Below are positions 35,461 to 49,104 of a stretch of 64,000 nucleotides of DNA, in pieces. Every line of letters starts with the position of its first letter. Position 1 is the first letter of the stretch. The notes below the pieces were generated by a model, which was given only the letters and a program-made list of their open reading frames with translations, was not told where the DNA came from and searched no databases. This DNA comes from Mytilus californianus. Lineage: Eukaryota; Mollusca; Bivalvia; Mytilida; Mytilidae. The translations under genes and the position numbers were made by a program. The stretch spans positions 107,729,088 through 107,793,087 of the forward strand of contig NW_026262734.1 of the NCBI RefSeq assembly GCF_021869535.1. Reading direction: 5' to 3'.

Positions 35461-38400
35461 AATGACTTCCTACTGTGTAATATGTCACGCCATATCATTA
35501 TGATTACCTCTATGCAATACCAATTTAGCTTTTGCAAACATCTTACTACTTACGGGCATCAAAAATGGAGAACGGACTTCGTACCCTTCCGTGGTATTTG
35601 GTAAGGCTGCAGTTGCTCCACATTTCCCAAAAGGAGTGACTTTGGTATAGAAATATTGAATCTTGTATTCTTATATCAAGACACAAGAACACATCGTTCA
35701 AAGGGGGAACCTGTTTTGCTGTGCATATGAATAAATAAGTAACCGCGTCCATTAGAAAATGAGGACTTTTAGTGTAATGTCTCATGTTGAGATAAATAAA
35801 ATTGAAAATTGAAAAACTAGACAAAGTGATGCCACGCATTCCACTCTGAAGTAACTGTATTATAACAAAGTCAATTTAGGACTTTCTTTGAGATATTATT
35901 ATGTCTGGGAGACACAGATGATGTCCCCGCAGATGCAAAGTGTTATTTTAAAATACATAAAGTTGAGCACGGGAGCACATAGGTCTATGGTTCACCTCTT
36001 ATTCAAGTATATACTCCAAAAATGACAAAGTTCAACTATCTCCCAAAAGAGCAAATATTAATAAAAATCAAAACCACATGTATACCTTCAATATATGTAC
36101 AAACAGCCAGCAAAGTGAAAACTTCCTAGCATTCAAACTGTAGGAGGAGTTATCTGGAATAACTATATACCCATAATGGGACGGACGGACGGAAGGACGG
36201 AAGAACGGACGGACATGTCAAAAACAATATGCCCCCAACTTTTAGCATAAAAACATTCGTAAAATTGTGCTTAAACTTAGCTTGTCCGCGAGGCATTGGT
36301 TTTGGGTGTTTTATTTTTATAAAAATAAAAGTATGTGGTATGATTGCCAATTTGACAAATATCCATCAGCGACCAAAGGATGAGGATATTGATGACATTT
36401 AATTTTCGTGCTATTAAATTTTTTCAAGTTCTTGTTCAAGAAATATTATAATGTTTTTTTTCTGCTACTTGGTCGGTACCGGACCAAGTGGGCTATCCGT
36501 GTAATAGTCGGATCTTGTTATATTGGTCACTGGACGTTTTTATCCAATATGCATCTATCAAGGAACAAACTGTTTGTTTTTTTGTTTTTGGTTTCCCTCA
36601 GCAAACAATTTCAATCAGATTTTGTAGAGACGAATCTGTTCACGTGAAAATAAAATTAAAAACATCAGGTTAAATTGTTTTTATCAAAGTATTTCAAATA
36701 TACAACCATCATCGCTACGGTATTGGTAAACAATTAATCCAATTATATAAGTCATTGATAGTAGATATGAAGAACCTCTAATGGCATCACCTCCTGAAAG
36801 TTTCTTTAGAACCAGTTTCTAGATCGTCTTTCAAAATATTCTCTGAAAAATAGTTGTGTGTAAAGTTATACTCTTCAACAACTGTAATGTGATAATTTTA
36901 CAACTGCTTGGCAAATATTTGCTGATAACATTACTTTGTTGTTTATCTTCATTAACATTTTAAATAGCATAAAACAGAGATACTTGTGGCACTTATGTGG
37001 TAATTTACAGTCAGGTGAAAATGAAATGAACCATCAGTTAGAATAACTTATCATACTCAGTTTACTTTTCTAACTTATTTAAGGCAGTGGATATTCTTCC
37101 GACCATCCCGAAGAATATAGCTTTTTATGCCATTATGCTATTGTCCCGGCCATACATAACAATTAATAATGAATATGTTATGTTATGTGGTTATTGTAGC
37201 ATCCAGTGAAGAATGTAGTACAACAAATGACATCCCGTGCAAACACTGAGAATTGAAACTGTTCATTTTAGCAGGTTCTCGTCTCGGACGTTACTGATGA
37301 TAAGATCAATATAAGACGTTCTGGAAAATTGTAATAATGATAAAAAAAACCTAAAATAAAAACAGAATTACCATGGGAATAAACTCCTCACGTACCAACT
37401 TTAATTTATTTTTCTACTGTCTGTTCTTTGGAACGCGCCGATTCACTGTATATATAAACAGCTAGTCAAGAGAGATCAAAAGAAAGAATATTAACAACAT
37501 CAACTGATATGCAGCAAAGACACTTTTGAATTTAAGTCACTTGGCAAAAAATGAGCAAAATAGTTTCCATTCACTATAACATATCAAAACGCAAATAAAT
37601 TTACTTCATAGTAAACAGCATATTAGGACTTTTCCCTTACTTTGAAGGGAATTGGGGCTAAAATTGCCACTCACCCTTTTTAAGTTCTACCTATAAATTT
37701 CCTGCAAGGTTAGGAGTCGGGTCCTTGATGTATGGCTGTAATGGACATCTATTATTCTTAAAGACGATCCTGAATGTATCAGTTCCTTGAAGTTTGGTTC
37801 CAATGAAGTCGTCAAATGATTTTGCAAGATTTTTTATTCATATGTTCGATGGTGTTTAACAAATAGCAAAATAAGAGAAAAGGGTAGGCACATGTAAACC
37901 CCAAAGTAAGATTGTGTTTATAATATCAAAAACATAATATTTTTTATTGAGAAAATAAATAAAACAGAAAAGAATAAAAACGGGGGTTTATACCCCAAAC
38001 ATAGCTGTACAAGTTCATAGATCTCAGTTGTAGTAGAACTTACAATTCATATTGTATATTTATATATTTAATTTGGTGGTTTTCCTGTGAATTGTTTTTA
38101 TACGTTTTGCCTCCATTGATGCAGGTAAATGTAAATGGGTAATCCGCATTTTTTCCTCTTTTGCGTGCTCACGCTATTGCTAAAATGAAGCATGACTGTT
38201 GCCATGGAAAAGAAGGAATATTAAATATTGATTCATGGCACAAAAATCCTACACGCACTATACACAGCATTTTTTTTTTCTAGATGTCGACAACGTCGTA
38301 TCAATGCATTGAAACAGGCAGATGCGGGGTGATATAAAATTCAGACTAAATCGGATAAAGAATTATTGTAAAAACTAAGCTATATATACATATCTGTTTG

Positions 38401-39098
38401 AAGTCAAGACATTTCAAAAATATTTTGTAAAGTAAATGCCGCTAAATGAAAATAGCTTCATGTGCATACATGAAACATTTAACTATGTTTTTATTCTCAT
38501 AATAAATGGAAAGTTTTTGTAGTTCTTTCATCTGATTATGAATAAAATTTCAGTCTTATGAATATAACTTTTTTTAAAGCCTTCATATCGGTTAAGCAGA
38601 AATCAACCAAAACGTTCACGCTTTACATTTCATTTTCATTTAAAATTGCACATTTTCAATTCAATAGTATTTCAAATATTATATTAAATATAGTATCACT
38701 TAGGCAAAAAATATATCCTCAAATTCTTAGGTATTTTGTTCAATGAACTTGTATTAGAACATTTAGTATATATTTAGAGCAACCGCGAATCTTATATTAA
38801 AATATACTATATATATATATATATAGCTAATCATTCTGACTTGTCAATATACCACTTTATATATACGTAATCGAGCAACGTTAAAGCTTTCCGCTGTTTC
38901 CATGAATTTTGATATCACAACTTTCCAAGAAAACTATACAAAGATATATGATATTCTTTACTTATAGTTTATTTTCTTTTTATTACGAATAAAAGGACCA
39001 TGGTGAAATACGTCAACAATGATACAACGACACAATGATTCAGAAGACATCTCGAGGTCGTGCGCCTCATCTCTCATTTCCAATTTATAAACTCACCA
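35461..39098. other. Intergenic region
   Basis: No supportable gene. A minus-strand family E repeat with (GGAC)n occupies 35975-36235, and a short family A end lies at 36330-36370. The rest is AT-rich, with chance frames such as 35546-35839 (-) and 36408-36647 (+). Confidence 0.45.
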
Positions 39099-39434
39099 TC
39101 AGGATAAAGAAAATCATCACTTAATAGTACGTATAAAATTCTGCTCGGAGTGCAGGTTGTCTCCCTTTACCACCGAGTGACATACTATTTTCCAAGCCAG
39201 GTCTGGATGTTTGAATAGGATAACTTGTTTGTGACATCATGCCAGAAGTGGATCCAAGATGAACTGTTATTTCGGAAGACACCAATGACGGTGTAGGTAA
39301 CAAGTTTATTTGTTCCGCTGTGTGTGTTACTTTTGTATGTTCCGTGGACGAAGGTGTAGACCAGTTAAGTGTGAAATCCGTATCTGGAGTAGACGTTTGT
39401 AGAATAGCTGGTGACATGTGTTGAGAAGTGGCTA
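39099..39434 (-). CDS. Putative Ser/Thr/Pro-rich exon of a mucin-like ectodomain
   Basis: A minus-strand acceptor (TTGTCTTTAG) precedes base 39434. The frame beginning 'ATSQHMSPAILQTSTPDTDF' is about 20-25% Ser plus Thr with scattered Pro, typical of O-glycosylated stalks. It stays open to a TAA at 39121-39123. A GTGAGT donor follows base 39099, but in the reading frame used here the stop comes first, so a frameshift or an internal donor would be needed to reach it. No family was recognised and no neighbouring exon is secure. Confidence 0.4.
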
Positions 39435-40084
39435 CTAAAGACAATCATGAATATAGTGATGGTTAAGAATTCTACTAGCTAGTTTCCCCCACTTTAAGTA
39501 TCAAATTGTGGGGAAAAAAATCAATTAGGTTTGTACAATAGAAAAAGATAATAATAAAACTAAAAGGAGCAAAGATACAAAAGAGAAAAAAAATCAAAGA
39601 AAGTGAAATCTGTACAAAGAAAAAAAAACCTTATCAAAAGTAAAACAAACAACAAACCAACACGAAACAAATACAATAATGATAGTTAACATTAATACAG
39701 TTATTGATTCTGTTGAGGTCAACATCTGTTCAGCTTGACATAAAGACTGAGCTGTTGCCCTCAGCCGAATTCAGGCTCAGGCCAAACGAACAACAACCGT
39801 TGTTTTCCGAGAACCCAGTCTATAACTGATTTGTCTAACAGAATCCTATTAACTGCTATTTATTCCTGAGCATATATTTCTTTAATAGAGTCCGAAATCA
39901 TTTAAAAATTTTTACTATCTATTAATATTTGTTTTGTTTGAAATTCGATATAGAATTACAACCTACACCATATCATATCCAAAATTATGTTTCATGTATT
40001 GAACTTACAAAACTTAGACTTGATATTTTTAAAGTATTTTTTTCTATAAAATGAAATAATAAAAAAGACTGCTATTCATATATT

Positions 40085-40164
40085 GATAATCTTACAAGTG
40101 ACCTGTCCGTTTGCATGTAATACACACACAACCGATATCATTACCATCTCCTTGATAGCATTCT
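40085..40164 (-). other. Possible Cys-rich exon remnant
   Basis: A TTATTTCAG acceptor precedes a short frame 'CYQGDGNDIGCVCITCKRTG' that resembles the start of a kringle domain ('CY.GDG.DYRG'). The middle is unlike a kringle and the donor is weak. It lies 0.65 kb upstream of the Ser/Thr-rich exon on the same strand, so the two could belong to one gene. Confidence 0.25.
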
Positions 40165-40601
40165 GAAATAAGTTAATCAGAAAAAATATTATAGAAATTG
40201 TCGTTTAAATCATTTATGTAAAATATGCAATGTTTTCCTAGCCTACAAATTCGTTAATAAAAACTCCAGTAATTATAAAAAGGACCAATTAAAAAAAGAA
40301 CAAGATAATGTGAAAAGGCAAGTTCTAATGTGATTCGTAACGAATTTCTTTTTCTAACGTCATATATTTTAAGGGGGTTAAATTCAATATTTTATTATAG
40401 ATTATGTGGATGTATAAAATCCACATCCGTGTATTTTTTTTTCACGCGGTATTTTGAATTTTGTAATTAAATGCTTATAAATTATTTTAATTTTATCTTT
40501 ATCTTTATTTCTCATAAAGCCAATGCATTACATCAGTACAGAGATAACAACAATAACTATTTACAATATATACAAAACAAGGAGAGAGGTTACAGAAGTC
40601 A

Positions 40602-41480
40602 CTAGCCAGGAGGACAAACAAAAGTATTAACATTTTTTATAAATAAACAAAGTTTCTTCAGGACTGGTTTCCGTGTACTCGACATAAGTTCCGAGAATTT
40701 AGATGTATTATGTCGTTGTACAAAATAGGAGGATAAATACTCTGTACGTTTTTGATCGAAAAAAGTACATTCAAATATATAGTGATATTCGTCACCGATT
40801 TGTCGATTGTTACATTGATGGCAAACACGGTTTTCTCTCAATACGTTTTGCCACCTTCCTGTTTCAATCGGCAATTTATTATTAGTCGTTCTAAATCGAC
40901 AAAGAACAACGGCATCTTTAAAGTCCAAAATATTAAAATATTCCTCAAATTCCAAGTTTTTCTTAAAAATTTTGTAGTTTATAGCTTTTGACGAATTTTG
41001 AATAAGGGAATTCCAATTCTGAAGAAACTGGTCTAATAATCTTTGCTTTATAACAGTTTTTAACCAATCTTTATCTATATAATTTTGTGTTTCCCATATA
41101 TATGAAAAACCACAATCTTGAAATATTTTTTTGACAAATAGAATCCATTTAGTCTGCATATTATAATGAGCGTTCATATGGCGAGAAAGTTGATACAATA
41201 TAAAGGAAAACTTTGCTTGTTTGCCGTAAATCAAATTTGCCCAAAATAATACTACTCGAACTTTTATATCTATGTCAACCGGATGGCGACCTAGTTCCCC
41301 GTAAACCATATAATTTGGTGTTGAGGATTTCAGATTTAAAAGTAATTTACAGAATTTTAAATGTATCTTTTCTAATACCTCATTATTACTAAAACCCCAT
41401 ACTTCGCACCCATACAACAGAATGGGCTTGACAATTTTGTCAAAAAGATCTAGCTGACATTTTATATTTAATACAGATTA
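40602..41480 (-). pseudogene. LINE ORF2 3' fragment (CR1/Jockey-type)
   Basis: The frame runs from 'QLDLFDKIVKPILLYGCEVW' (entered near 41470) to a stop at 40602. 'P-I-L-x-Y-G-C-E-V-W' is a signature just downstream of the RT core in many metazoan LINEs. A C-terminal zinc-knuckle-like CHQC...DEYHYIFEC follows. The RT core, endonuclease and 5' part are absent: a stop and loss of similarity occur near 41480. It is therefore a 5'-truncated copy, as left by abortive reverse transcription. The last 270 codons are uninterrupted, so it is fairly young. An AT-rich 3' flank lies at 40450-40600. Confidence 0.8.
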
Positions 41481-44400
41481 TAAAGGCGATGCTTTACAAG
41501 TCAAGCTTTAGAATAACGACTAACTTTTACTGATAAATTGTAAAAGCTCTACACAGATGATTTTTAGAGGAGCAATATTTGAACAGACTTACCATATTGG
41601 ATATTAAAAACAGAAACGTTTTCTTTATTTAAATATCTTTTGTTTTATAGACATTAATAAGAGTCTGTTGATTACACAATTAAGTTACTTAAGCTACCAT
41701 TCGTGGTTAGATAACAAATTTTGATACTTAAAACCTTATGGTAATCCATATAAAACTGATAGTGCGAAAACAAAAATTTTGTATTTATCTTGGGTCTCAT
41801 TTATACTTGTATTCGACTCTTCAGTGATGACTAAACGAAATCTTTGTATGACGACAGCAAAGACCACCATGGAATTCGTGCTTTTCAGAGATTTTGAACC
41901 ATTTTTCTGATTGCATGTTTAATTAATTAGTATTTTCAATGCACAACATGCTATATATGCCAACTTCAATTCTTCTAAATGTCTTTTTGGTTTCTTTTTA
42001 AGTGGAATTTAGAAGTGTACATAAATCTCCCTAAAATTAGTTTGTGTTGTTCTTATGTCTGAAACTGCAACGAAGTATACATAATATGACCAAAAAAAAA
42101 ATCTGTTTTGTTCTTTATTCATGATATCGTCGTTTAAAAGTTTTTGGTTAATCTGTTTCATCTTCAATTTCTTTGTTATTTTTTATGTGCTTTGTTAACA
42201 GAATCAATCCTGGAAAATGCTTTAAAAAAAAATGGATGGTTGTTTTTTTTCAGTGCATTTTTTAGATTAATAAAATCGTGCATCTTTTAATTAATAGTGT
42301 TAATTGTCTTAATCAAAGTAAAACAAATATTGTTGCTGCTTCTGTGCTTTTATGCCTTTAGATTAATAAAAATTAAGATGACGGAAAAATATACGATTCG
42401 GCTATTGCTTTACATACACCATACACTCAAAAGATGTGGTATGATTGCAAATAAGATAACTATTGAACAGAGTTCCATAAACGGGAACTATAGATTTCCG
42501 TACGGTCTTCAACAATGTGCAAAACCCAAACTGTATAGTAAGCTATAACATGAAAAAATGTAAAACAATTCAAATAAAGTCTGTTTCAATGTTGATAATC
42601 TTCTCTTGCATATTCAGATCTTCTAGGAGAACTATGAAGAAATAAAATAGATTTTTGCATAATTTTAACTTCATTGACAGTAGGGACATAGTGATTAGTA
42701 GGGTTTTGGTAGGCTAATTTGGTGGATCATTATAACACTCTTACGAACTAGACTTGGATTCAACGTATCATTGATAATGTTAGTTTTTTTTTTAATTTGT
42801 TTTCATGTTTTACTCTTTTGAACCTTCATGCTATTAATATAGTCACCGTATGGTGACTTTTAGTTATTAATTTCTGTGTCAATGGTCTCTTGTGGTGAGT
42901 TGTTCCATTGGCAATCATACCACATCTTCTTATTTTTATATTTACAAATGATGTATGGTAAAATAAACATAAAAAGTCCAAGGTAAATTTAAAAAAGGGG
43001 TCCATGAAACCTGAAAAAATCAAACGCTCGACTATACCAACCAACGAAACGAATGGAATATAAGTGTCATAGAATGTAGGACAGAAAGCCACAGGACAAA
43101 ACGTCACAGACAAAAAGTCACGAACAAAAAGTCACAGGACAAAAAGTCACAATTCAGTTTTTAGATTATTTTACTTTGAATAAGAAAATACTTATTTTAA
43201 AAAAAACATTTTTGTATTTTTTCTTGAACTATAATATATATAGCAACTTTGTTATTAAAATTTATTTAACAAATATCAAAAATGATCAAATAATTGTTAA
43301 GAAAACAAAATGTCAAAGTGGCTTGTCATTTAAACGGCTTCATGGTGCCAAGAAATATATCCTTAGCATGATTAAAATTTGATAAAATTATTATCCTTTT
43401 AGGTTAAACATTTGATATCGGTGAACTCGGTGGGATTAGCAGTTACCAATCTACATGTGGGTTCGGTTATCAATTAATCGGCTTTTTAAAATCACAACTA
43501 ACAAGTTATAAGTTCTTTAAATCCGCATTTGGGGCATCAAATTGAGATCGGTGTCTAGTTATTTTGTTTATTCATCTCTCGTCAGTATGTATCAATAATG
43601 ACATTTAAGCAATGTATGTATATATTAAACATATGTGATGATTGATTTTTCATCCTAAAACTTGATCTAACACGCAACAAAAATATAGCGAAGAATAGTT
43701 TGTAACGAAAAAAATCTTCTCCCAGAACGTTGCAAAAATTGGATAACAACATTACTGAAAAAGATAAAAAAAAATAATTGATGATCAGCATTGGTAAGTA
43801 ATGTATCCAAATCGTGCATTAACAAAAAAATAAAAAAGAATAAAAAATGACATTTATATCATGGGAGGATAAATATTATATCACTTCATCACGTTCATGA
43901 AAAAGGCTAATATAGAACCCGAAAAAAACCTACCAAAACAAACAAACAAACAATCAAAGAAAATTTATGTCAGTTATGCTTGTTATATTTGAATAACCCT
44001 AGTTCTATTGATCTTCTATTCATATGTTAAAAAGAGAGATCGTAATTAACAGGGATTGGTGTTCATCTTAACACAGAATCAAATCTGAAATTCAAATAAT
44101 TGAAGGTTAAGTATTCATCGTTATGCAGTTCCAATTGACATTGAAAACGTATGAAGTATTTGGTAGGACTGTCATCTTATACTTTTGTAGCAAACCTTGA
44201 ATGACTTCCCCCCTCTAGAATTTTAGACGTGCCGAAAATGTATAATTCCTTTCCACTATAAATTTGTTTTATAATGCCGTTTAAGTCCATTGAGTATAAT
44301 CCAGGTTCCGATATAAGAGGCGACTTAAACAAACAATTGAAGAGCCAAATACAATATCATTTCTTAAATTTTTGAAGAGTTTTAGGATATGCTTTTTGAT

Positions 44401-45224
44401 TGATGATGACTTTTAAAAAAATTATCCAAATAACAACAAAAACCCAACAAAGACAAGCAAACAAAAACCTACAAAAATCCAGCTATGCAGAAGCTGGATG
44501 TTTGTATGTTCGATCGTCCTGAGCATGCATGAAATATTTGCAACTGGACGTTAAGCAACCAACAACCATTCAATTTGTTTGTTCGACGTTTCAGATTCTT
44601 AAGGACTACAGATAATTTAATTGTCCGTACCCTAAAATGAAAATGACGTTATGCCATTGGTTGTATTTCCATAGTTTAACCAATCACAATATTTTGCAAA
44701 TAGATTCCGAAATGTCAAATTATAAATAAGCTGCGTCGTGGAGAAATCGACCTTATGCAAATGAATATCAATACATCTGTTAACCTAATCGGGTTGAAAA
44801 AATCTCTACGGAAAGTTTGTAAATGTTTGAAAATTGAGTTGTTATAAGAACCCAACAAAACAGACCAAAATTCATCTTTTGTTTCGTATTTGAATGTTCT
44901 AACATCAATCAAAGACTTATATGTATACGTGCACTTGCATGAAGTCGATTTCTATCCGACGCAGCTCATATATTATATATAATTAGGTATTTTTTTTATA
45001 ACTTAATTATTTCTAAGCTACTTTTCTGTCGTTCATTTTTTTTACTTTTAATGACATTAAAGATAAAAAAATAAAAGCTGCAACCAGTTTCCTCTTTTTT
45101 TTTACAACAGTTCAGACCTATTCTATTTTGGGAATCAACACATTTTTTTATTTTGCTCTAACAATATCTTAATTACAAGCAAATTTAATTTAAGGGGCCA
45201 AATGGAAAAGGAAAATGCCTTTCA
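41481..45224. other. Intergenic region with scattered repeats
   Basis: A minus-strand family A piece lies at 42415-42575, a short plus-strand one at 42860-42945, family D at 42945-43080, and a minisatellite at 43077-43152. A SINE-like 3' end lies at about 44505-44575. No gene was seen; the open frames are short and featureless. Confidence 0.45.
43077..43152. repeat. Minisatellite, about 15-bp unit
   Basis: About five copies of 'ggacaaaaagtcaca' with minor changes. Short and AT-rich. Confidence 0.75.
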
Positions 45225-45425
45225 TGGGTATTACAAAAGAGAGGCGAAAGATACCATGGGGACATTCAAACTCATAAGTCGAAAATAAACTGACAACGCC
45301 ATAAACAACAGTACAGATGACACAACATAGAAAACTAAAGACTGATCAACACGAACCCCACCAAAAACAAGGGGTGATCTCAGGTGTTCCGGAAGGGTAA
45401 GGAGATTCTGCTCCACATGTTACAA
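45225..45425 (-). repeat. Family C tail fragment
   Basis: An inverted copy of the RT-element tail also seen at 12050-12300 and 13060-13290. The open frame 45231-45416 (-) is the tail translated, not a gene. It sits just upstream of the EGF-like gene. Confidence 0.7.
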
Positions 45426-45484
45426 GAAGTATATTGGTAAATAGAATATATACTATAAAATTTCAATATAAATCTTTCAGCAAA

Positions 45485-46729
45485 ATGCAACTATTTGTTA
45501 TTACCACATTCCTATTGATTATACATCAATATCACTGTCATTCTACCACTGAAAGTAGTTCTCTGAGAGACACATGGAAAAGTTAAATGAAAATGATGGA
45601 AAGCGTATCGTTAATATCTTAAATACCGAACGGAAGTCAACAATTTTTAACCAAATGCATTTGCTGACGAATTTCATTGGAGCTGTCGATAGCCTTGCCG
45701 TTTTTATTCTGGACTTGAAACCAAAAACCAGAACAGAAATATTTTCAAGATATCAAAAAGATTTTCACAGAAATTAATAAAAAACTTGAGTTAACAACTG
45801 ACGTAAAATATGGTAAAAGCTTTAGGGAGATCTTTTTCGAACTAAGAAGAATGGACTTCAGTTTTTTACTGCTGAATAAATTTTTAGAGAAAATGGACGC
45901 GTTGAAGTGTACAAGATCATCAGAATGTAAAGAAAAGATACAATGGACAGCTGAAATCTTTAGGAATGATTTTGACATTACAGAGGACTATTCTCATATC
46001 CTGAGGGCAACATTGAACGGGACAAAGTTTTCGGATGTTTCCCTTGTCCGTCAAGTAAAGACTTCCTCTGCGTGTGACGAGCAGATTATGTTTAATTTTG
46101 GTGTAAACTTCCTTTTAAATCTCTTCAAAGCTATACAAGTTGCGGTTGTCTACCAGAAACTGTCTAAACCAAACATAAAATCGATAGAAAATATACAGGA
46201 ATGGGCTAATGATATGTACGAGTTCAGGAAACATCTCTTTTAAGCTATGCAAGAATGTTTCTCAACTAATGTTTGTAAAGCAGAATGCGGCGAAGGAAAA
46301 TGCATCTTTCTTCCGAAGACAAAACAAGATATTTGTATCTGTCCCGAGTATTATGATGGTCACCATTGCCAGATACACAATCAGGTAAATTCAGCAATAG
46401 ATATAGTATCAGTTATCTCCCTTTTGAAGCGGGTACCTAAACTAGACCCAATTATTGACCGACAATTGATAACAAACTATTTATCTACATCATTAAAATG
46501 TGTTCCGGATGCATTTGAAATTGTGCAAAACTTTAACATTCATAGAGTCAAGGAAAATATTCTAACAATAGCAGACTTTGGGCCCTATATTTTCTTAATC
46601 GATATAAAAGACATAAGCTTCAGTAAAATACTCTATATTCTAGTTCAATCTATTGATATTAGAAAGACAGTTATATCTAGAAAAATCTGTATATATAAAA
46701 TATTGATATATTTAAGAAAAAAACCCTAG
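45485..46729 (+). pseudogene. Secreted EGF-like protein, disrupted; possible SE-cephalotoxin-like relative
   Basis: ATG at 45485 begins a good signal peptide (MQLFVITTFLLIIHQYHC). The homologous coding then continues in a second frame from about 45574, returns to the first near 45770, and is cut by TAA at 46241-46243. It reopens to about 46729. Downstream of the stop is an EGF-like module (46256-46375) with Cys at residues 4, 10, 14, 19, 30, 32 and 41 of that frame, ending 'YYDGHHCQIH'. A helix-rich region follows, including 'TSLKCVPDAF'. The layout (helical N-terminal part, one EGF, helical C-terminal part) recalls secreted SE-cephalotoxin-like proteins of molluscs. This is a memory-based guess and no toxicity is implied. 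With two shifts and one stop it is unlikely to be expressed as an intact product. Confidence 0.6.
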
Positions 46730-46794
46730 CAAATTTAAAAATTGTGACCATTATCATGTCAGTTGAAACAATGAATGAAATTCATTACTATACG

Positions 46795-47040
46795 CTGCAT
46801 TATTACACCTGTCCTAAGTCAGGAATCTGATCTCCAGTGTTTCTCGTTTTTTGTATAGATTAGACCGTTGGTTTTCCTGTTTGAATGGTTTTACACTAGT
46901 CTTTTTTGGGGCCTTTTATAGCTTGCTGTTTGGTGTTATTCAAGGCTTCATGTTGAAGCCGTACTTTGACCTATAATAAATTTTCCAAATTGTGTTTTGG
47001 ATGGAGAGTTGTTGGCTCTAATACCCAATATTCTTATATC
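46795..47040 (+). repeat. Family A repeat
   Basis: A diverged copy ('cctgtcctaagtcaggaatc' to 'ggagagttgttggctctaat'). Non-coding. Confidence 0.6.
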
Positions 47041-48740
47041 AGATAAGATAACACACTTTTTTTGAATTCTTCTATAGGAACTAATATTTTACAGGTGGCC
47101 ATTTTTGCGATTTTGATGCAAAAAAAGCGTGCCTGAATTCAATTCGCATATCGACCGAAATGTGCGGTAACCAAATTTATATCGATGATTTGCATTTTAC
47201 CTTATGATAATACAGCTAAAATAAACTCTCGCGATTTATTTTAACGTTTAAGTATATATTAAAGAATAACATGTGTTGCTGTGTTCAGTTGCCTCTTTTT
47301 GCGTGAAATAAAACCTTTGTAGTATATATGCACCATGAAGTGTTCAGTCTTTGTTTAGTAATTTAGTTCCAGTTTTAATCAGATGTGGATTCCTGAAAGT
47401 CTATAAATCAGCCGAAAAATGTTACATATCCGACATTTTGACTCCACTACATCATCACAGGATTTGCTATAAAACAATTTTGGTAATACTGATAAAATCT
47501 ACTTTTTACATAACTTAGAATTATTGGAATAAATAAGGATTTTCTATCGCAGTAATAGATTTCAAAGCTGTATTTGAAAAAAACTTTGTGATTTTTTGTT
47601 TCTTTATCTTTTTCAACTTCGAGCTGCATTTGCCATTTTTAACTTTTCTGATTCTAGAGTCACTGATGAGTCGTTTGTAAATGAAACGCTCGTCTGACAT
47701 ACACATTCTAAATTTTGGTATCTATGATGTGTTTAATATTTATTACTATATATATAATAAAATATTAATTTTCGCGAACCATTTAGGTCACAGAAATTCC
47801 AAAAAATGGCATCAGTAAGGAGAGTTGTACAAATGATGTGAATACACAGAACCCGGATCCAAATTATCTTTTACTAAAAGTATTCATCATTTTCTGTTTT
47901 GTATGTACTAACAACATTTCATTTTTCTACAATTTCGATTAAAATATTATAAAACCTGCAGTTCAATAGGTCACATGCCCCAAATAAACATTCCCCGATT
48001 GGTCGAACTACTGTGGCCTCGGTGTAAAGCAACGCAAGCCTCGATGTAAAGCTCACGCTTCCAAAAATAGAGGTATGTCCCAACTTAACATTCCCCGATT
48101 GGTTGAATTGCTGCTGGATGTAAAGCAACGGAAGCCTTGATGCAATGAAGAAAAGGGGTTGACAGGATAAACGTAATCGTTATAAATTTTAACTTCATGG
48201 TTCTTATGCAAGCAAATTTAATAAACAATGATTTTATACAGTTGTGTTATTGTTTTCACCTTACATAGGGCTTTATTTCTGATCTTATTTCTGTGTACAC
48301 AATTCTGAATCTACATATTTCACCTATATCAATATTAGGTAATCCGTTTCGACGATTCCATATACTATTATGTTTTAGGTTTTTTTAGCTTCAGTGTCGA
48401 GTTGGTGTATAGTATTGAGGGCTATCTGCGAGAAATAAATCCTTTTTTCTGATAGATTAACTAAATTTAAAACCAATATAAAAATAGTTAACACATATAT
48501 TTTATTTAACTGAGTAAATTGATCGGAATGTGAATGATACATAAACCTAAAATTCGTTTTGGTCTATCCCAGTGATGACATTTGCGCGGGAATTTAGTCC
48601 ATTGACATCGTAAAAGAATTTACTTTGGATTATAATTATCTTTAGATGTAATGTTACAGGATTTAATGTGAATTTATTTGTCTCTTCTTTTATAGTACAC
48701 GAGTTTAACGTCAGGTTTGTACACATGAAGTCTCTAGTCT
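47041..48740. other. Intergenic region
   Basis: A minus-strand family F fragment lies at about 47640-47735 ('gtcactgatgagtcgtttgt'). 47950-48040 and 48060-48130 are diverged copies of each other ('aacattccccgattggt'). No gene was found. Confidence 0.45.
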
Positions 48741-48894
48741 AAAAAAAGCCAGTGACAGAACGATAAACAGATAAGCAACTGTCTAGGCCAGGGCCAAGTA
48801 AGGGAGGTGAAAAAGCCAGTATTACGCAGAACGATAAACAGTTACATAGACGGATCCAGGGGGTGGGGAAAATTTGGTTGATTTTATAGGGAAG

Positions 48895-49053
48895 CAGGGG
48901 CGGATCCAGCCATTTTATAAAAGGGGTGTTCCCAACTCGGGACAAAGGGTGGGGGTGTTGGTGTTCCAACTATGTGTCCCCATTCAAATGCATTGATCGT
49001 CCAAAAAAGGGGTGGTTCCAACTCTCGGAACCCTCCCCCCGGATCCGCCACTG
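48895..49053. mobile_element. 159-bp MITE with 6-bp TSD
   Basis: The ends CAGGGGCGGATCC and GGATCCGCCACTG are inverted repeats with one mismatch. GGGAAG flanks both sides (48889-48894 and 49054-49059). It has no coding capacity. A half end ('gtggatccgccactg') remains near 50055. Confidence 0.8.
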
Positions 49054-49104
49054 GGGAAGCATGACGGGAGTGGGCAACCCTTGGGTCAGTCAGCAGCCAC
49101 CCCC

